Of a stretch of DNA of 64,000 nt, positions 55,343 to 63,747 are shown in pieces. The translations under genes and the position numbers were made by a program. Origin of the DNA: Crocinitomicaceae bacterium (GTDB lineage Bacteria; Bacteroidota; Bacteroidia; Flavobacteriales_D; Crocinitomicaceae). The notes beneath the pieces are model-generated. The model worked only from the letters and a program-made list of their open reading frames with translations, did not search any database and had not been told where the DNA came from. Where the stretch lies: the NCBI GenBank assembly GCA_024639405.1, contig JAHEIL010000001.1, forward strand, positions 145,912-209,911, given 5' to 3'. Within the stretch, counting starts at the first letter, position 1. Each line of letters starts with the position of its first letter.

Positions 55343-56212
55343 ATGATTTTGTTTAAAAAGACATTTTTATTTTTTTATTGCGCTTTTATTGGTGTCCTTA
55401 ATTGTCAAACAAATCTTTCAGGTAGTTGGCAAGGAATCATACAAATAGAAGGTCAAACACTTGAAAAAAGTACCCTGATTTATGCCGATTTCCAACAAAA
55501 AGGAACTTTTCTTGAAGGTAAAATGAGGGACGAAATAGTAGGTACTGATCTTTTTGCTATTAAACGAGTAAAGGGAACTGTTACAACAAACACGTGTTCT
55601 TTGAATCAAACCATTATAGAAAAACAAAAACAAACAGCTAAAACTTCGTGGTGTTTAATTGGAGGAACGTTAAATTATTCGGACAGCACAGGTTATTTAA
55701 CAGGAACATTTAAAAGCACCGATTGTAAAAGATATTCTGGAAAAATTATTCTCTTCAAATCAACCGTTGAATTTTCAGCAACAAATCAATCACCACTTTC
55801 GCATTCTTGGTTCAAACAATTTATTACAGATTATAAAAAAGGATTAAACGCTCCTTTTATAAGGGCGATAGAACGAAAAAACTTTCAATTCTTACCTATT
55901 TATTTTGAGACAGACAAAGCAGATTTAAATCCTGATTTTGTTCCTTTTTTAGTTAAAATGATTCGTGTTGTAGATGGCCATTCTGACTTGAGAATTAAAG
56001 TTACTGGTCACACTGATGCTGATGGAAGCGATGCCTACAACCTCGATCTATCTAAAAAAAGAGCAGAAACTTTGATTGATTTTTTCATAAAAAACGGACT
56101 TTCAAAAGATAAAATAGTCATTGATTTTAAAGGCGAATCCTTGCCAATTGACAACAATTCAACTCCAGAGGGCAAACAACGTAATCGAAGGGTTGATTTT
56201 TCTTTTATTTGA
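55343..56212 (+). CDS. OmpA family protein
   Basis: 289 aa with a signal peptide (MILFKKTFLFFYCAFIGVLNC), possibly a lipoprotein at the Cys of LNCQ. The N-terminal half has a lipocalin-like beta pattern (SGSWQGIIQIEGQTLEKST). Residues of about 185-289 form an OmpA C-terminal peptidoglycan-binding domain (FETDKADLNPDF, VTGHTDADGSDAYN, LSKKRAETLIDFF, GKQRNRRVDF). It anchors the outer membrane or its own domain to peptidoglycan. The start at 55343 rather than 55307 gives the signal peptide. Confidence 0.88.
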   Translation: MILFKKTFLFFYCAFIGVLNCQTNLSGSWQGIIQIEGQTLEKSTLIYADFQQKGTFLEGKMRDEIVGTDLFAIKRVKGTVTTNTCSLNQTIIEKQKQTAKTSWCLIGGTLNYSDSTGYLTGTFKSTDCKRYSGKIILFKSTVEFSATNQSPLSHSWFKQFITDYKKGLNAPFIRAIERKNFQFLPIYFETDKADLNPDFVPFLVKMIRVVDGHSDLRIKVTGHTDADGSDAYNLDLSKKRAETLIDFFIKNGLSKDKIVIDFKGESLPIDNNSTPEGKQRNRRVDFSFI

Positions 56213-56250
56213 TTTTATCCAAACGGTTTTTGAAGTTTTAACATCTAAAA

Positions 56251-56281
56251 ATTGTAATTCTAAAACAAAAAATTAACTTTG
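56251..56281 (+). promoter_or_regulatory. Promoter of the VTC/DUF4956 pair (ATTG-N19-TAACTTTG)
   Basis: ATTG at 56251-56254 and TAACTTTG at 56274-56281, 19 bases apart, are the same combination as at dnaX. The box ends 5 bases before the ATG, so the transcript is leaderless. Confidence 0.55.
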
Positions 56282-56286
56282 GGTAA

Positions 56287-57048
56287 ATGTTAAGTCAAAA
56301 AATCAATACTATAATTCAACAATTTGAGCCTATTTCTCTGTTAGAAATGGATCGTGTCAAGCTGATGAACCGTGTTGATACAAAATTTGCGTTTTCAATC
56401 AAAGAATTTATTGAATTTTTACCCAATTTAATTGAAAACTATAAGGTTTTAGAGATCAACGGAAACAGAATTCCGTCTTATGAAAGTTTGTATTTCGACA
56501 ATGATCATTTAGGTTTTTTCTTAGATCATCACAACGGAAGAATGAATCGATTTAAAGTAAGATACCGCAAGTACATTGAATCTGATTTAATTTTTTTAGA
56601 AGTCAAACATAAATTCAAGGGTCGAACAGATAAAAGCAGAGTTCAAGTAGACGAAATCCCACTAGAGTTAATCAATGAACATGCTCAATTTGTAAAAAAC
56701 TTAACTGAAAAAGAAGATGTTTTAACACCTGTTTTGTGGAATTCTTTTCACCGAATTACATTGGTGAATAAAATTGAAAATGAACGATTAACGCTTGATT
56801 TTGATTTAAAATTCAATTGGGAAGACAGAGCGCAATATTATAACAACATGATTATTGCTGAATTAAAACAAGAGAAATTCAACAGAAATTCTGCGTTTTT
56901 CAAACTGATGAAAGTCAAAATTATTCGTCCTTATCGATTGAGCAAATACTGCATTGGTTCGATAGATTTATACGGTCACAAAAAAATAAAATACAACCGA
57001 TTTAAAAAAAAATTAATACAACTTAAAAAAATTAACAATGATGCTTGA
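56287..57048 (+). CDS. VTC-domain polyphosphate polymerase-like protein
   Basis: 253 aa, a single VTC (vacuolar transporter chaperone) tunnel domain. LMNRVDTKFAFSIKEF, SLYFDNDHLGFFLDHHNGR, KVRYRKYIESDLIFLEVKHK and KGRTDKSRV show the alternating basic/acidic strands that line the triphosphate tunnel. In yeast Vtc4 makes polyphosphate from ATP; bacterial homologues are presumed to do the same. The stop region overlaps the DUF4956 membrane gene by 11 bases, the typical partner. Confidence 0.85.
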   Translation: MLSQKINTIIQQFEPISLLEMDRVKLMNRVDTKFAFSIKEFIEFLPNLIENYKVLEINGNRIPSYESLYFDNDHLGFFLDHHNGRMNRFKVRYRKYIESDLIFLEVKHKFKGRTDKSRVQVDEIPLELINEHAQFVKNLTEKEDVLTPVLWNSFHRITLVNKIENERLTLDFDLKFNWEDRAQYYNNMIIAELKQEKFNRNSAFFKLMKVKIIRPYRLSKYCIGSIDLYGHKKIKYNRFKKKLIQLKKINNDA

Positions 57049-57706
57049 TACTATTTTACCATTAGCAAAAGTAATTGAAGAAACTGGTTTTAAACTTTTC
57101 AGCAATGACGCATATATTTTACTTGTTCGTTTAGCAGTTAATAGTTTTATTTTAACGCTTTTAATTCGTTATTTGTATTATCCTAAAACTAAACGTAAGG
57201 ATTATTTATTTACGTATTATTTAATAGGTACAATTACATTCTTTTTATGTTTTGGTCTTAAAAAATTAGATATCGATACAGGAATGGGACTTGGTTTATT
57301 TGCGATTTTCGGAATCATACGTTACCGAACAGATGCGATTGAAATCAAAGAAATGACCTATTTGTTTTTAATTATTGGAATAAGCGTTGTAAATTCATTG
57401 GCTTCAAATCAAATCAGTGTTACAGAAATTGCCATTATAAATATTGCTGTTCTAGCATTAACATTCATTTTAGAACGCTTATGGCTAGTGAAGCACGAAA
57501 CACGTAAAACTATTATTTACGAACGCATTGATTTAATTACACCTGAAAAAGAAGCAGAAATGAAAGCTGATATTATCAAACGAACAGGTATTGAAATCAA
57601 TCGTTTTGAAATTGGTAAAATTGACTTTTTAACAGATACAGCTCAAGTTCGAATTTATTATTACGAAGACAACGACCAAGCGTTTTCTGATTATTCTTCG
57701 AACTAA
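57038..57706 (+). CDS. DUF4956 membrane protein
   Basis: 222 aa with about four transmembrane helices in residues 25-155 and a cytoplasmic C-terminal domain (ERIDLITPEKEAEMKADI, TAQVRIYYYEDND). DUF4956 proteins accompany VTC-domain polymerases in many bacteria and probably anchor them or form a channel for the polymer. The 11-base overlap with the VTC gene implies co-translation. Confidence 0.85.
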   Translation: MMLDTILPLAKVIEETGFKLFSNDAYILLVRLAVNSFILTLLIRYLYYPKTKRKDYLFTYYLIGTITFFLCFGLKKLDIDTGMGLGLFAIFGIIRYRTDAIEIKEMTYLFLIIGISVVNSLASNQISVTEIAIINIAVLALTFILERLWLVKHETRKTIIYERIDLITPEKEAEMKADIIKRTGIEINRFEIGKIDFLTDTAQVRIYYYEDNDQAFSDYSSN

Positions 57707-57708
57707 AC

Positions 57709-58623
57709 TTACTTCTTGAATTGTATCGGTTGTCCAATTAGTTTGGCATATACAGCAGTGAATTTAGCGCCGTAAAAAATGATTTGCGAACTGTAATACA
57801 CCCAAGCTAAGATAATAAAAAATGTCCCTGCGATTCCGCCATTTGCTGCAAAGAAATAATTGAATAAATAATATTTAATCAACAATTGACCCAAATAGAG
57901 CAACGTTCCAGTTAACAATGCTCCTCTAAATGCTAAACGCCATTTGACAACTCCATCGTGTACATATTTGAAAACCATGGTAAAAATCACCACGTTTCCA
58001 AAAATCGCAAAGCCGTGTTGAAATACACTTACGAGTGTTGTACTCACAATCCCATCACCTGAGAAAAAAGAACTGCTAATATTCAATACAACTGTTTGTG
58101 CGAAGTACAATATGATTATCACAACAGTCATGGCACCAATAAACAATACGGAAGCCAATCGTACAACAATATTTTGAACGATTTTTTTCTTTTTGGTATC
58201 ATACTTAACTACAATATCAAAAAATTCATTGATGCTTTGACGAAGTCCAATTACAAAAGCTGAACTAGCCACTAGTAATGTGACAATACTGACTATTTCT
58301 AGCACAAAATTTCCTTTTTCAAAATTCATTTTATTCAAAAAATCCATGATTCCTGATATATCTGAAATTCCAATTTTTTCTATTAAAACATTTTTGATGA
58401 TGTCTAACATCGTTTTTTGACCTATTATTTGACCAAAAAATGTAATACTTAAATACAACAATGGCACCATCGCAAAAAGCGAATAATACGCTAGTGCTGC
58501 ACCGTGAAACAAACCATTTTCTTCAACAAATTCTACCGTTGTTTGCTTAAATAAAGCCGGGACTTTCGTCCATTGAATGGATTTAAAAGGATTTAACGAT
58601 GTTGATTTTTTGGTCATGTTCAA
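57709..58623 (-). CDS. YihY/virulence factor BrkB family membrane protein
   Basis: 304 aa (302 from the second ATG at 58617) with about six transmembrane helices. FHGAALAYYSLFAMVPLLYLS is the family signature. These proteins were once annotated as ribonuclease BN; their transport function is unsettled. The start overlaps the end of the ABC ATPase gene by 35-41 bases in another frame, and there is no later plausible start before the conserved region. Confidence 0.87.
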   Translation of the reverse strand: MNMTKKSTSLNPFKSIQWTKVPALFKQTTVEFVEENGLFHGAALAYYSLFAMVPLLYLSITFFGQIIGQKTMLDIIKNVLIEKIGISDISGIMDFLNKMNFEKGNFVLEIVSIVTLLVASSAFVIGLRQSINEFFDIVVKYDTKKKKIVQNIVVRLASVLFIGAMTVVIIILYFAQTVVLNISSSFFSGDGIVSTTLVSVFQHGFAIFGNVVIFTMVFKYVHDGVVKWRLAFRGALLTGTLLYLGQLLIKYYLFNYFFAANGGIAGTFFIILAWVYYSSQIIFYGAKFTAVYAKLIGQPIQFKK

Positions 58624-59506
58624 TTGGTTTTAAACTGTACAATAGGATTTTTTCTTTGTTTTCAGTAGTGAAGTAATTTTGATATACAACTCCGGTAAAC
58701 AAGGATGATTGAAACTTCAAATAAATTGTGCCAGTTAAATGAATTTCATATTCGTCTGGACGAAACAACAAGCGTTTTCCATTCAACTGAACTTTATTAA
58801 TGGGACCAAATAACTTCGCTTCGTCCAATGTTTTTGGCTTGTAATAAAACTCTTTTGGACTTGCTTTGCGAACAAACTTTCCATTTTTCATGAAATAAAT
58901 AACTGAACACAAGCTTAAAATTTCAGCACCATCATGCGACACAAGAATAAAACTCGTTTTTCGAATCGCTTGAAGCTTCAATAAGTATTGAATTAATTTA
59001 GCGCGTAATTTACCGTCTAAATGCACAAAAGGTTCGTCCAACAAAATGATTTTTGGTTCACACGCTAATGCACGAGCTATTGCAAGACGCTGTTGTTCTC
59101 CACCAGACAATGTTCTAGCTTGTTGTTTTCTTAAAGTTGTCAACTCCATTAAATGCAACAATTCTTCCACCAATTGATCTCGTTGTTTGAATGGCAAATA
59201 CAAGATTTGTTCGCGAATATTTTCCTCAACTGTATGGTAAGTGTCTAAATGAAAATCTTGGTTTACTAATTGAATCTCTGGGTGACCAGGAACTAATTTC
59301 GTTGAAGGTCCCATTACTTTATCACCTTCAAACAAGACGATTCCAGAGGTTGGTTCTAAAAATCCGGCAATAATTTTGAGCAAAGTAGTTTTTCCAGCAC
59401 CGCTCTTCCCTACTATCCCAATAATTTCTCCAGGCTTTAATTTCAACGAAATAGATGATAGAACAGATCGTTCAAATGATAATTTTATGTTTTCAACGGT
59501 TAACAT
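58583..59506 (-). CDS. ABC transporter ATP-binding protein
   Basis: 307 aa. Walker A is GKSGAGKT (33-40), signature LSGGEQQR (133-140), Walker B IILLDEP (153-159), and the switch histidine is in LVSHDGAEI. A C-terminal extension of about 85 residues after LFGPINKVQLNGKRLLFRPDEYEIH resembles a TOBE-like beta domain as in import ATPases. No ABC permease or binding protein is adjacent, only YihY, so the transport partner is unknown. The ATG overlaps the preceding gene's stop by one base. Confidence 0.85.
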   Translation of the reverse strand: MLTVENIKLSFERSVLSSISLKLKPGEIIGIVGKSGAGKTTLLKIIAGFLEPTSGIVLFEGDKVMGPSTKLVPGHPEIQLVNQDFHLDTYHTVEENIREQILYLPFKQRDQLVEELLHLMELTTLRKQQARTLSGGEQQRLAIARALACEPKIILLDEPFVHLDGKLRAKLIQYLLKLQAIRKTSFILVSHDGAEILSLCSVIYFMKNGKFVRKASPKEFYYKPKTLDEAKLFGPINKVQLNGKRLLFRPDEYEIHLTGTIYLKFQSSLFTGVVYQNYFTTENKEKILLYSLKPIEHDQKINIVKSF

Positions 59507-59934
59507 TAAAAAATCAATGCTTTTGGAAATTCTTTGGATGCGATGTAAATGCCTGGAATAGGATTCGACATTGGTTCGTAATCTTTTAAAAATAAACGGA
59601 TCACAAAACGTGTTTCTTCTTTTATTAATTCATGTTCTTCAACAATACTTTTAGAAGCACCAATAAAAGTTGAAGGTGCATCTGATGATTTTATTTCGAA
59701 CAAAAACATGTTTTCTACATCGTGTGAAAAGGCTGATCCATCTGGCATCTCACCTTGTAAAGGAAAAGATACATTCTCATGTATTTCAACAGCATCTACA
59801 GAAGATGTAACTGAAAACTCATCTTCCCATTCGTATTTAAGATTATTTTCTGATTCTTCCCCATTGTGATGCGCTTCAGCATGTTCTGCTGAAAAATGCT
59901 CGTTTAATAGGAAAACATGAATTTTACATTCCAT
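59506..59934 (-). CDS. Hypothetical acidic protein
   Basis: 142 aa, rich in Glu, Asp and His (HFSAEHAEAHHNGEESENN), with no signal peptide, membrane segment or recognised motif. It ends in a hydrophobic IPGIYIASKEFPKALIF. The TAATG junction ties it to the ABC ATPase, so it is likely the first gene of a three-gene unit with the ATPase and YihY. Confidence 0.6.
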   Translation of the reverse strand: MECKIHVFLLNEHFSAEHAEAHHNGEESENNLKYEWEDEFSVTSSVDAVEIHENVSFPLQGEMPDGSAFSHDVENMFLFEIKSSDAPSTFIGASKSIVEEHELIKEETRFVIRLFLKDYEPMSNPIPGIYIASKEFPKALIF

Positions 59935-60059
59935 ACATTGAATTTTAATGTAAAATTACGTGTTTTATTCAATTAGTTATTTTTTATATTAAAAACATTC
60001 AAACAATCATTCGTTGATGACATCAATTAGATAATACAAAAGGAATCAAATTGAATTGC

Positions 60060-60067
60060 TATTTTTG
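60060..60067 (+). promoter_or_regulatory. Bacteroidetes -7 element for the rlmI operon
   Basis: TATTTTTG, an exact match, lies 26 bases before the TTG start at 60094. Confidence 0.45.
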
Positions 60068-60093
60068 CATTCAAATCTAAAAAACGAATTTCA

Positions 60094-61263
60094 TTGAAAA
60101 CTGTTCAAATTCACCGCAATAAAGTAGACGCAATTTTAAGAAAACATCCTTGGATTTTTTCTGGAGCAATTACATCTAATACAGACACTTTTAGTGATGG
60201 AGAGATTGTAACAGTTGTTGATGCTAAAAATAATTTCTTAGCGCGCGGACATTTTCAACATGCAACAATTGCTGTTCGTGTTTTAACATTTGATGACCTT
60301 GAATTGAACCAAGCGTTTTTCAATGATAAAATTGCAAAAGCCATCCAACTTAGAATGAGCTTGAATTTAATTACTAAAGAAAATACAATTTGCCGCTTAA
60401 TTCATGGCGAAGGCGATTCTTTACCTGGATTGATTGTTGATTTTTACAATGGAGTTGCAGTTGTACAATGTCACAGTATTGGAATGTATAATTCAATCGA
60501 ATTGATTACAGAAGGATTAAAAAATGCATTTGGAAAACAATTAAAAGCCATTTATTCTAAATCTTCAGATACTTTACCTACTAGAACTGAAGTTGAAGAC
60601 GCGTATGTTTTTGGGAAATGCACGACACCTCATCAAGCATTAGAACATGGTGTAAAAATCAACATTGATTGGGTAAACGGACAAAAAACAGGTTTTTTTA
60701 TCGATCAACGCGAAAACCGCTATTTATTAGGAAAATACGCTAGTGGTAAAAAGGTATTGAATACATTTTGCTATTCTGGTGGCTTTAGTTTATTAGCTTT
60801 AAAAAACAATGCTTCATTGGTTCATTCCTTGGATAGTTCTAAAAAAGCAATTGTTTTAACTGATGAAAACGTTACGTTAAATGAATTCAATGATCGCCAT
60901 GCATCAATTGTTGCTGACGCAATGGAATACATGAAAGAATTACCAGAAGATTACGATATCATCGTTTTGGATCCACCAGCTTTTGCTAAACACCGCGACA
61001 AACGACACAAAGCAATTCAGGGTTACAAACGTTTAAATGCTCATGCGATTCGTCAAATCAAACCAGGAGGATTAATTTTTACTTTTTCTTGTTCGCAAGT
61101 GGTTGACAAAAACATGTTTACGAACACAATTATAGCAGCAGCCATTGAATCAGGAAGAAATGTTCGTATTATCGAACAATTACACCAACCAGCTGATCAT
61201 CCAATCAATGCTTTTCATCCAGAAGGTGAATATTTGAAAGGACTCGTAATTCAAGTCGATTAA
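60094..61263 (+). CDS. rlmI: RlmI-like 23S rRNA (cytosine-C5) methyltransferase, TTG start
   Basis: 389 aa with an N-terminal PUA domain (KTVQIHRNKVDAILRKHPWIFSGAI), an EEHEE-like linker, and a SAM domain with KVLNTFCYSGGFSLLAL, VLDPPAFAKHRDK and FTFSCSQVVD, as in RlmI (m5C1962 of 23S rRNA). The family-typical first residues are preserved only if translation begins at TTG 60094; there is no ATG in frame upstream. It is coupled to the MATE gene by a TAATG overlap. The exact rRNA target is inferred. Confidence 0.87.
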   Translation: MKTVQIHRNKVDAILRKHPWIFSGAITSNTDTFSDGEIVTVVDAKNNFLARGHFQHATIAVRVLTFDDLELNQAFFNDKIAKAIQLRMSLNLITKENTICRLIHGEGDSLPGLIVDFYNGVAVVQCHSIGMYNSIELITEGLKNAFGKQLKAIYSKSSDTLPTRTEVEDAYVFGKCTTPHQALEHGVKINIDWVNGQKTGFFIDQRENRYLLGKYASGKKVLNTFCYSGGFSLLALKNNASLVHSLDSSKKAIVLTDENVTLNEFNDRHASIVADAMEYMKELPEDYDIIVLDPPAFAKHRDKRHKAIQGYKRLNAHAIRQIKPGGLIFTFSCSQVVDKNMFTNTIIAAAIESGRNVRIIEQLHQPADHPINAFHPEGEYLKGLVIQVD

Positions 61264-62597
61264 TGCTGAACTTAAACTACAAAACAATACTTAAGGTTGC
61301 ATTGCCCTTGATGGCATCCAGCTTCATTCAATCCATTGTTTTGTTAACTGATGCAGCATTTATTAGTCGCTACGATAAAACATCGCTTTCGTTTGATGCA
61401 GTTGGTAATGGTGGACTCATCTACATTACTATGTTTATGGCTTTAGTTGGTTTGAGTGATGGTTCTCAAATTATCATTGCACGACGAATTGGGCAAAACA
61501 ATACGAATGCCATTGGAAGAATTTTTGGCACATCAATAATTGCTCATTTAAGTTTAGCCTTACTATTATTTTTGTTCATTCAATTGGTAATGCCTGATTT
61601 TTTAATGAGTTATTCCAAACACAAAGATTTGGGTCGTTTACAACTAGATTTCATTTCCATTCGAAGTTATGCTTTGTTTTTCGCCTTGTTTACCCTTTCG
61701 ATTCAAGCGTTCTTTTTGGCCAATGGAAAAACGTGGGTTGTATTAATCGCTGCATTGATTAATGCTTCATCAAACATTGTGTTGGATTACGTTCTCATCT
61801 TCGGTAAATTTGGCTTACCTGAAATGGGATTAAAAGGTGCTGCATGGGCCAATACCATTAGTGATGGACTTGCAATGACCTTTCTAGTGATTTTCATTAT
61901 TTTCTCAACAGAGCGTAAAACAATGCAATTGTTCAAACATTTCTCATTCAATTTCAAGTCATTTTTAGAATTGTTTAAAGTAGGAAGTCCGTTGATGTTA
62001 CAAAGTTTTATTGCTTTGGCTACTTGGACTGTTTTCTTTACATGGATTGAACAAGTTGGGAAATTCGAATTAACCGTTTCTCAAAATATCCGTTCCATCT
62101 ACTTTCTTGCATTTGTTCCCATTTTTGGTTTTTCAGCTACAACTAAAACCTATATCTCACAATACATAGGACGTAAAGAATTTCATTCATTAAAAAAAAT
62201 TCAACAACGCATTCAGTTACTTACTATCTTGTTTTTACTATTCTTTTTTCATGGCGCATTGTTTTATCCAGAATTTTTAATCAATATGGTAAACCCAAAT
62301 GAACTCTATTCAGAAAAAAGTGCTGAAATATTACGTTTTGTTGCAATCTCAATCTTTCTCTATGGAACAGTTAGTGTCTATTTCCAAACCATCAATGGAA
62401 GTGGCAATACGTTTGCATCCTTTATTATAGAAGTTATTTGTGTCGGCGTCTACATGCTTTCAGCGTTTTTATTAATAAAAGTATTTCACCTAGATATCTT
62501 TTGGATTTGGTCGGTGGAATACATTTACTTTGGTATGTTAGGTTTGCTATCAATTAGCTACCTTTATTTCTTTAATTGGCAGAAAAAAATTGTATAA
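61263..62597 (+). CDS. MATE family efflux transporter
   Basis: 444 aa with about twelve transmembrane helices. LPLMASSFIQSIVLLTDAAF at the start and FGLPEMGLKGAAWANTISD in the middle are the MATE repeats. It exports cationic drugs or metabolites using Na+ or H+; the substrate is unknown. One-base TAATG overlaps link it to rlmI upstream and fmt downstream. Confidence 0.9.
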   Translation: MLNLNYKTILKVALPLMASSFIQSIVLLTDAAFISRYDKTSLSFDAVGNGGLIYITMFMALVGLSDGSQIIIARRIGQNNTNAIGRIFGTSIIAHLSLALLLFLFIQLVMPDFLMSYSKHKDLGRLQLDFISIRSYALFFALFTLSIQAFFLANGKTWVVLIAALINASSNIVLDYVLIFGKFGLPEMGLKGAAWANTISDGLAMTFLVIFIIFSTERKTMQLFKHFSFNFKSFLELFKVGSPLMLQSFIALATWTVFFTWIEQVGKFELTVSQNIRSIYFLAFVPIFGFSATTKTYISQYIGRKEFHSLKKIQQRIQLLTILFLLFFFHGALFYPEFLINMVNPNELYSEKSAEILRFVAISIFLYGTVSVYFQTINGSGNTFASFIIEVICVGVYMLSAFLLIKVFHLDIFWIWSVEYIYFGMLGLLSISYLYFFNWQKKIV

Positions 62598-63553
62598 TGA
62601 TTTCAAAAGAGTTTAAAATTGTCTTTATGGGTACGCCCGATTTTGCTGTTCATATATTAGCAAAATTAGTGAACGAATCGTGCAATATAGTTGGTGTTAT
62701 AACTGCTCCTGACAAACCAGCAGGAAGAGGTCAATTGATTCAGAAAAGTGCCGTTAAACAATTTGCAGAAGCACATCAATTAAACACCTTGCAACCAACC
62801 AATTTAAAAGATGAAAATTTCATTGCCGAATTACAAGCCTTACACGCCGACTTATTTGTCGTTGTTGCCTTTAGAATGCTCCCAGAAGTTGTTTGGTCAA
62901 TGCCTCCAAAAGGAACAATTAATTTACATGCTTCTTTATTACCGAATTACAGAGGAGCGGCTCCTATCAATTGGGCAATCATCAATGGTGAAAAAGAAAC
63001 AGGTGTTACAACCTTTTTTATTGAAAAAGAAATCGACACTGGAAAAGTAATCGAACGCAAAGCAATTGCAATTGGAGAAAACGAAACTGTAGGAGAATTA
63101 CACGATCGTTTAATGGAATTAGGTGCAGAAGTTAGTTATTCAACGGTTTTGAAAATAGCAAACAACGAAGCAACTGCAATAGATCAACTACAATTGACCC
63201 ATGAAGGAATTAAAAATGCGCCAAAAATATTTAAAAATGATTGTGAAATTGACTGGAAAGAATCAATGGAAAAAACACATGATTTTATTCGAGGACTTTC
63301 ACCCTATCCTGCTGCATGGTGCAAACTGACCAACACATTAAAAGGAGAAGTCAAATCATTTAAACTTTTTGATCCTTTAAAAACAAACACACCTGTAACA
63401 GGAAATCAACTAGTAAGAAATTCTGATGGAATACTTTTTCCATGCAATGATTTTTACATCTGTATTCGCGAACTTCAGTTAGAAGGAAAACGAAAAATGA
63501 CCTTTAAAGAATTTTTAGCAGGTAATCCATGTGAAGAATGGGAAATCTGTTAA
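62597..63553 (+). CDS. fmt: Methionyl-tRNA formyltransferase
   Basis: 318 aa. The formyltetrahydrofolate site is NLHASLLPNYRGAAPINWAI with Asn and His, followed by GVTTFFIEKEIDTGKVI. The N-terminal IVFMGTPDFAVHIL and the tRNA-binding C-terminal domain (about 205-318) are present. It formylates initiator Met-tRNA. The start at 62597 (MISKEFKI) overlaps the MATE stop by one base; an upstream start at 62576 is less likely. Confidence 0.96.
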   Translation: MISKEFKIVFMGTPDFAVHILAKLVNESCNIVGVITAPDKPAGRGQLIQKSAVKQFAEAHQLNTLQPTNLKDENFIAELQALHADLFVVVAFRMLPEVVWSMPPKGTINLHASLLPNYRGAAPINWAIINGEKETGVTTFFIEKEIDTGKVIERKAIAIGENETVGELHDRLMELGAEVSYSTVLKIANNEATAIDQLQLTHEGIKNAPKIFKNDCEIDWKESMEKTHDFIRGLSPYPAAWCKLTNTLKGEVKSFKLFDPLKTNTPVTGNQLVRNSDGILFPCNDFYICIRELQLEGKRKMTFKEFLAGNPCEEWEIC

Positions 63554-63589
63554 CAATTGAAACACGCTACACCTCAATAAAATGATTCA

Positions 63590-63613
63590 AAAACCCTTAA
63601 AAAATGGGGTTTT
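63590..63613 (+). terminator. Weak terminator after fmt
   Basis: AAAACCC pairs with GGGTTTT around a 10-base A-rich loop, with only four T. It lies 37 bases after the fmt stop. Confidence 0.45.
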
Positions 63614-63677
63614 CAGCCATGGTTATTAACAAAACACCTCATTTTTCAACAAAAAAGCACTTTTTTTGCGATAAATG

Positions 63678-63708
63678 CTTGCATGGCAAGTATATTCAGA
63701 TATATTTG
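63678..63708 (+). promoter_or_regulatory. Promoter of the HU gene (CTTG-N19-TATATTTG)
   Basis: CTTG at 63678-63681 and TATATTTG at 63701-63708 have the standard 19-base spacing. The leader is about 34 nt. A small inverted repeat CTTGC-ATG-GCAAG (63678-63690) overlaps the -33 element and could be a regulatory site. Confidence 0.6.
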
Positions 63709-63747
63709 CTATGATAATTTATTTGAAAATTTTTAAAACTCAAAACT

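Noticed and set aside
57709..58623. Ribonuclease BN
   Set aside because: This old name for the YihY family is not supported by any nuclease motif.
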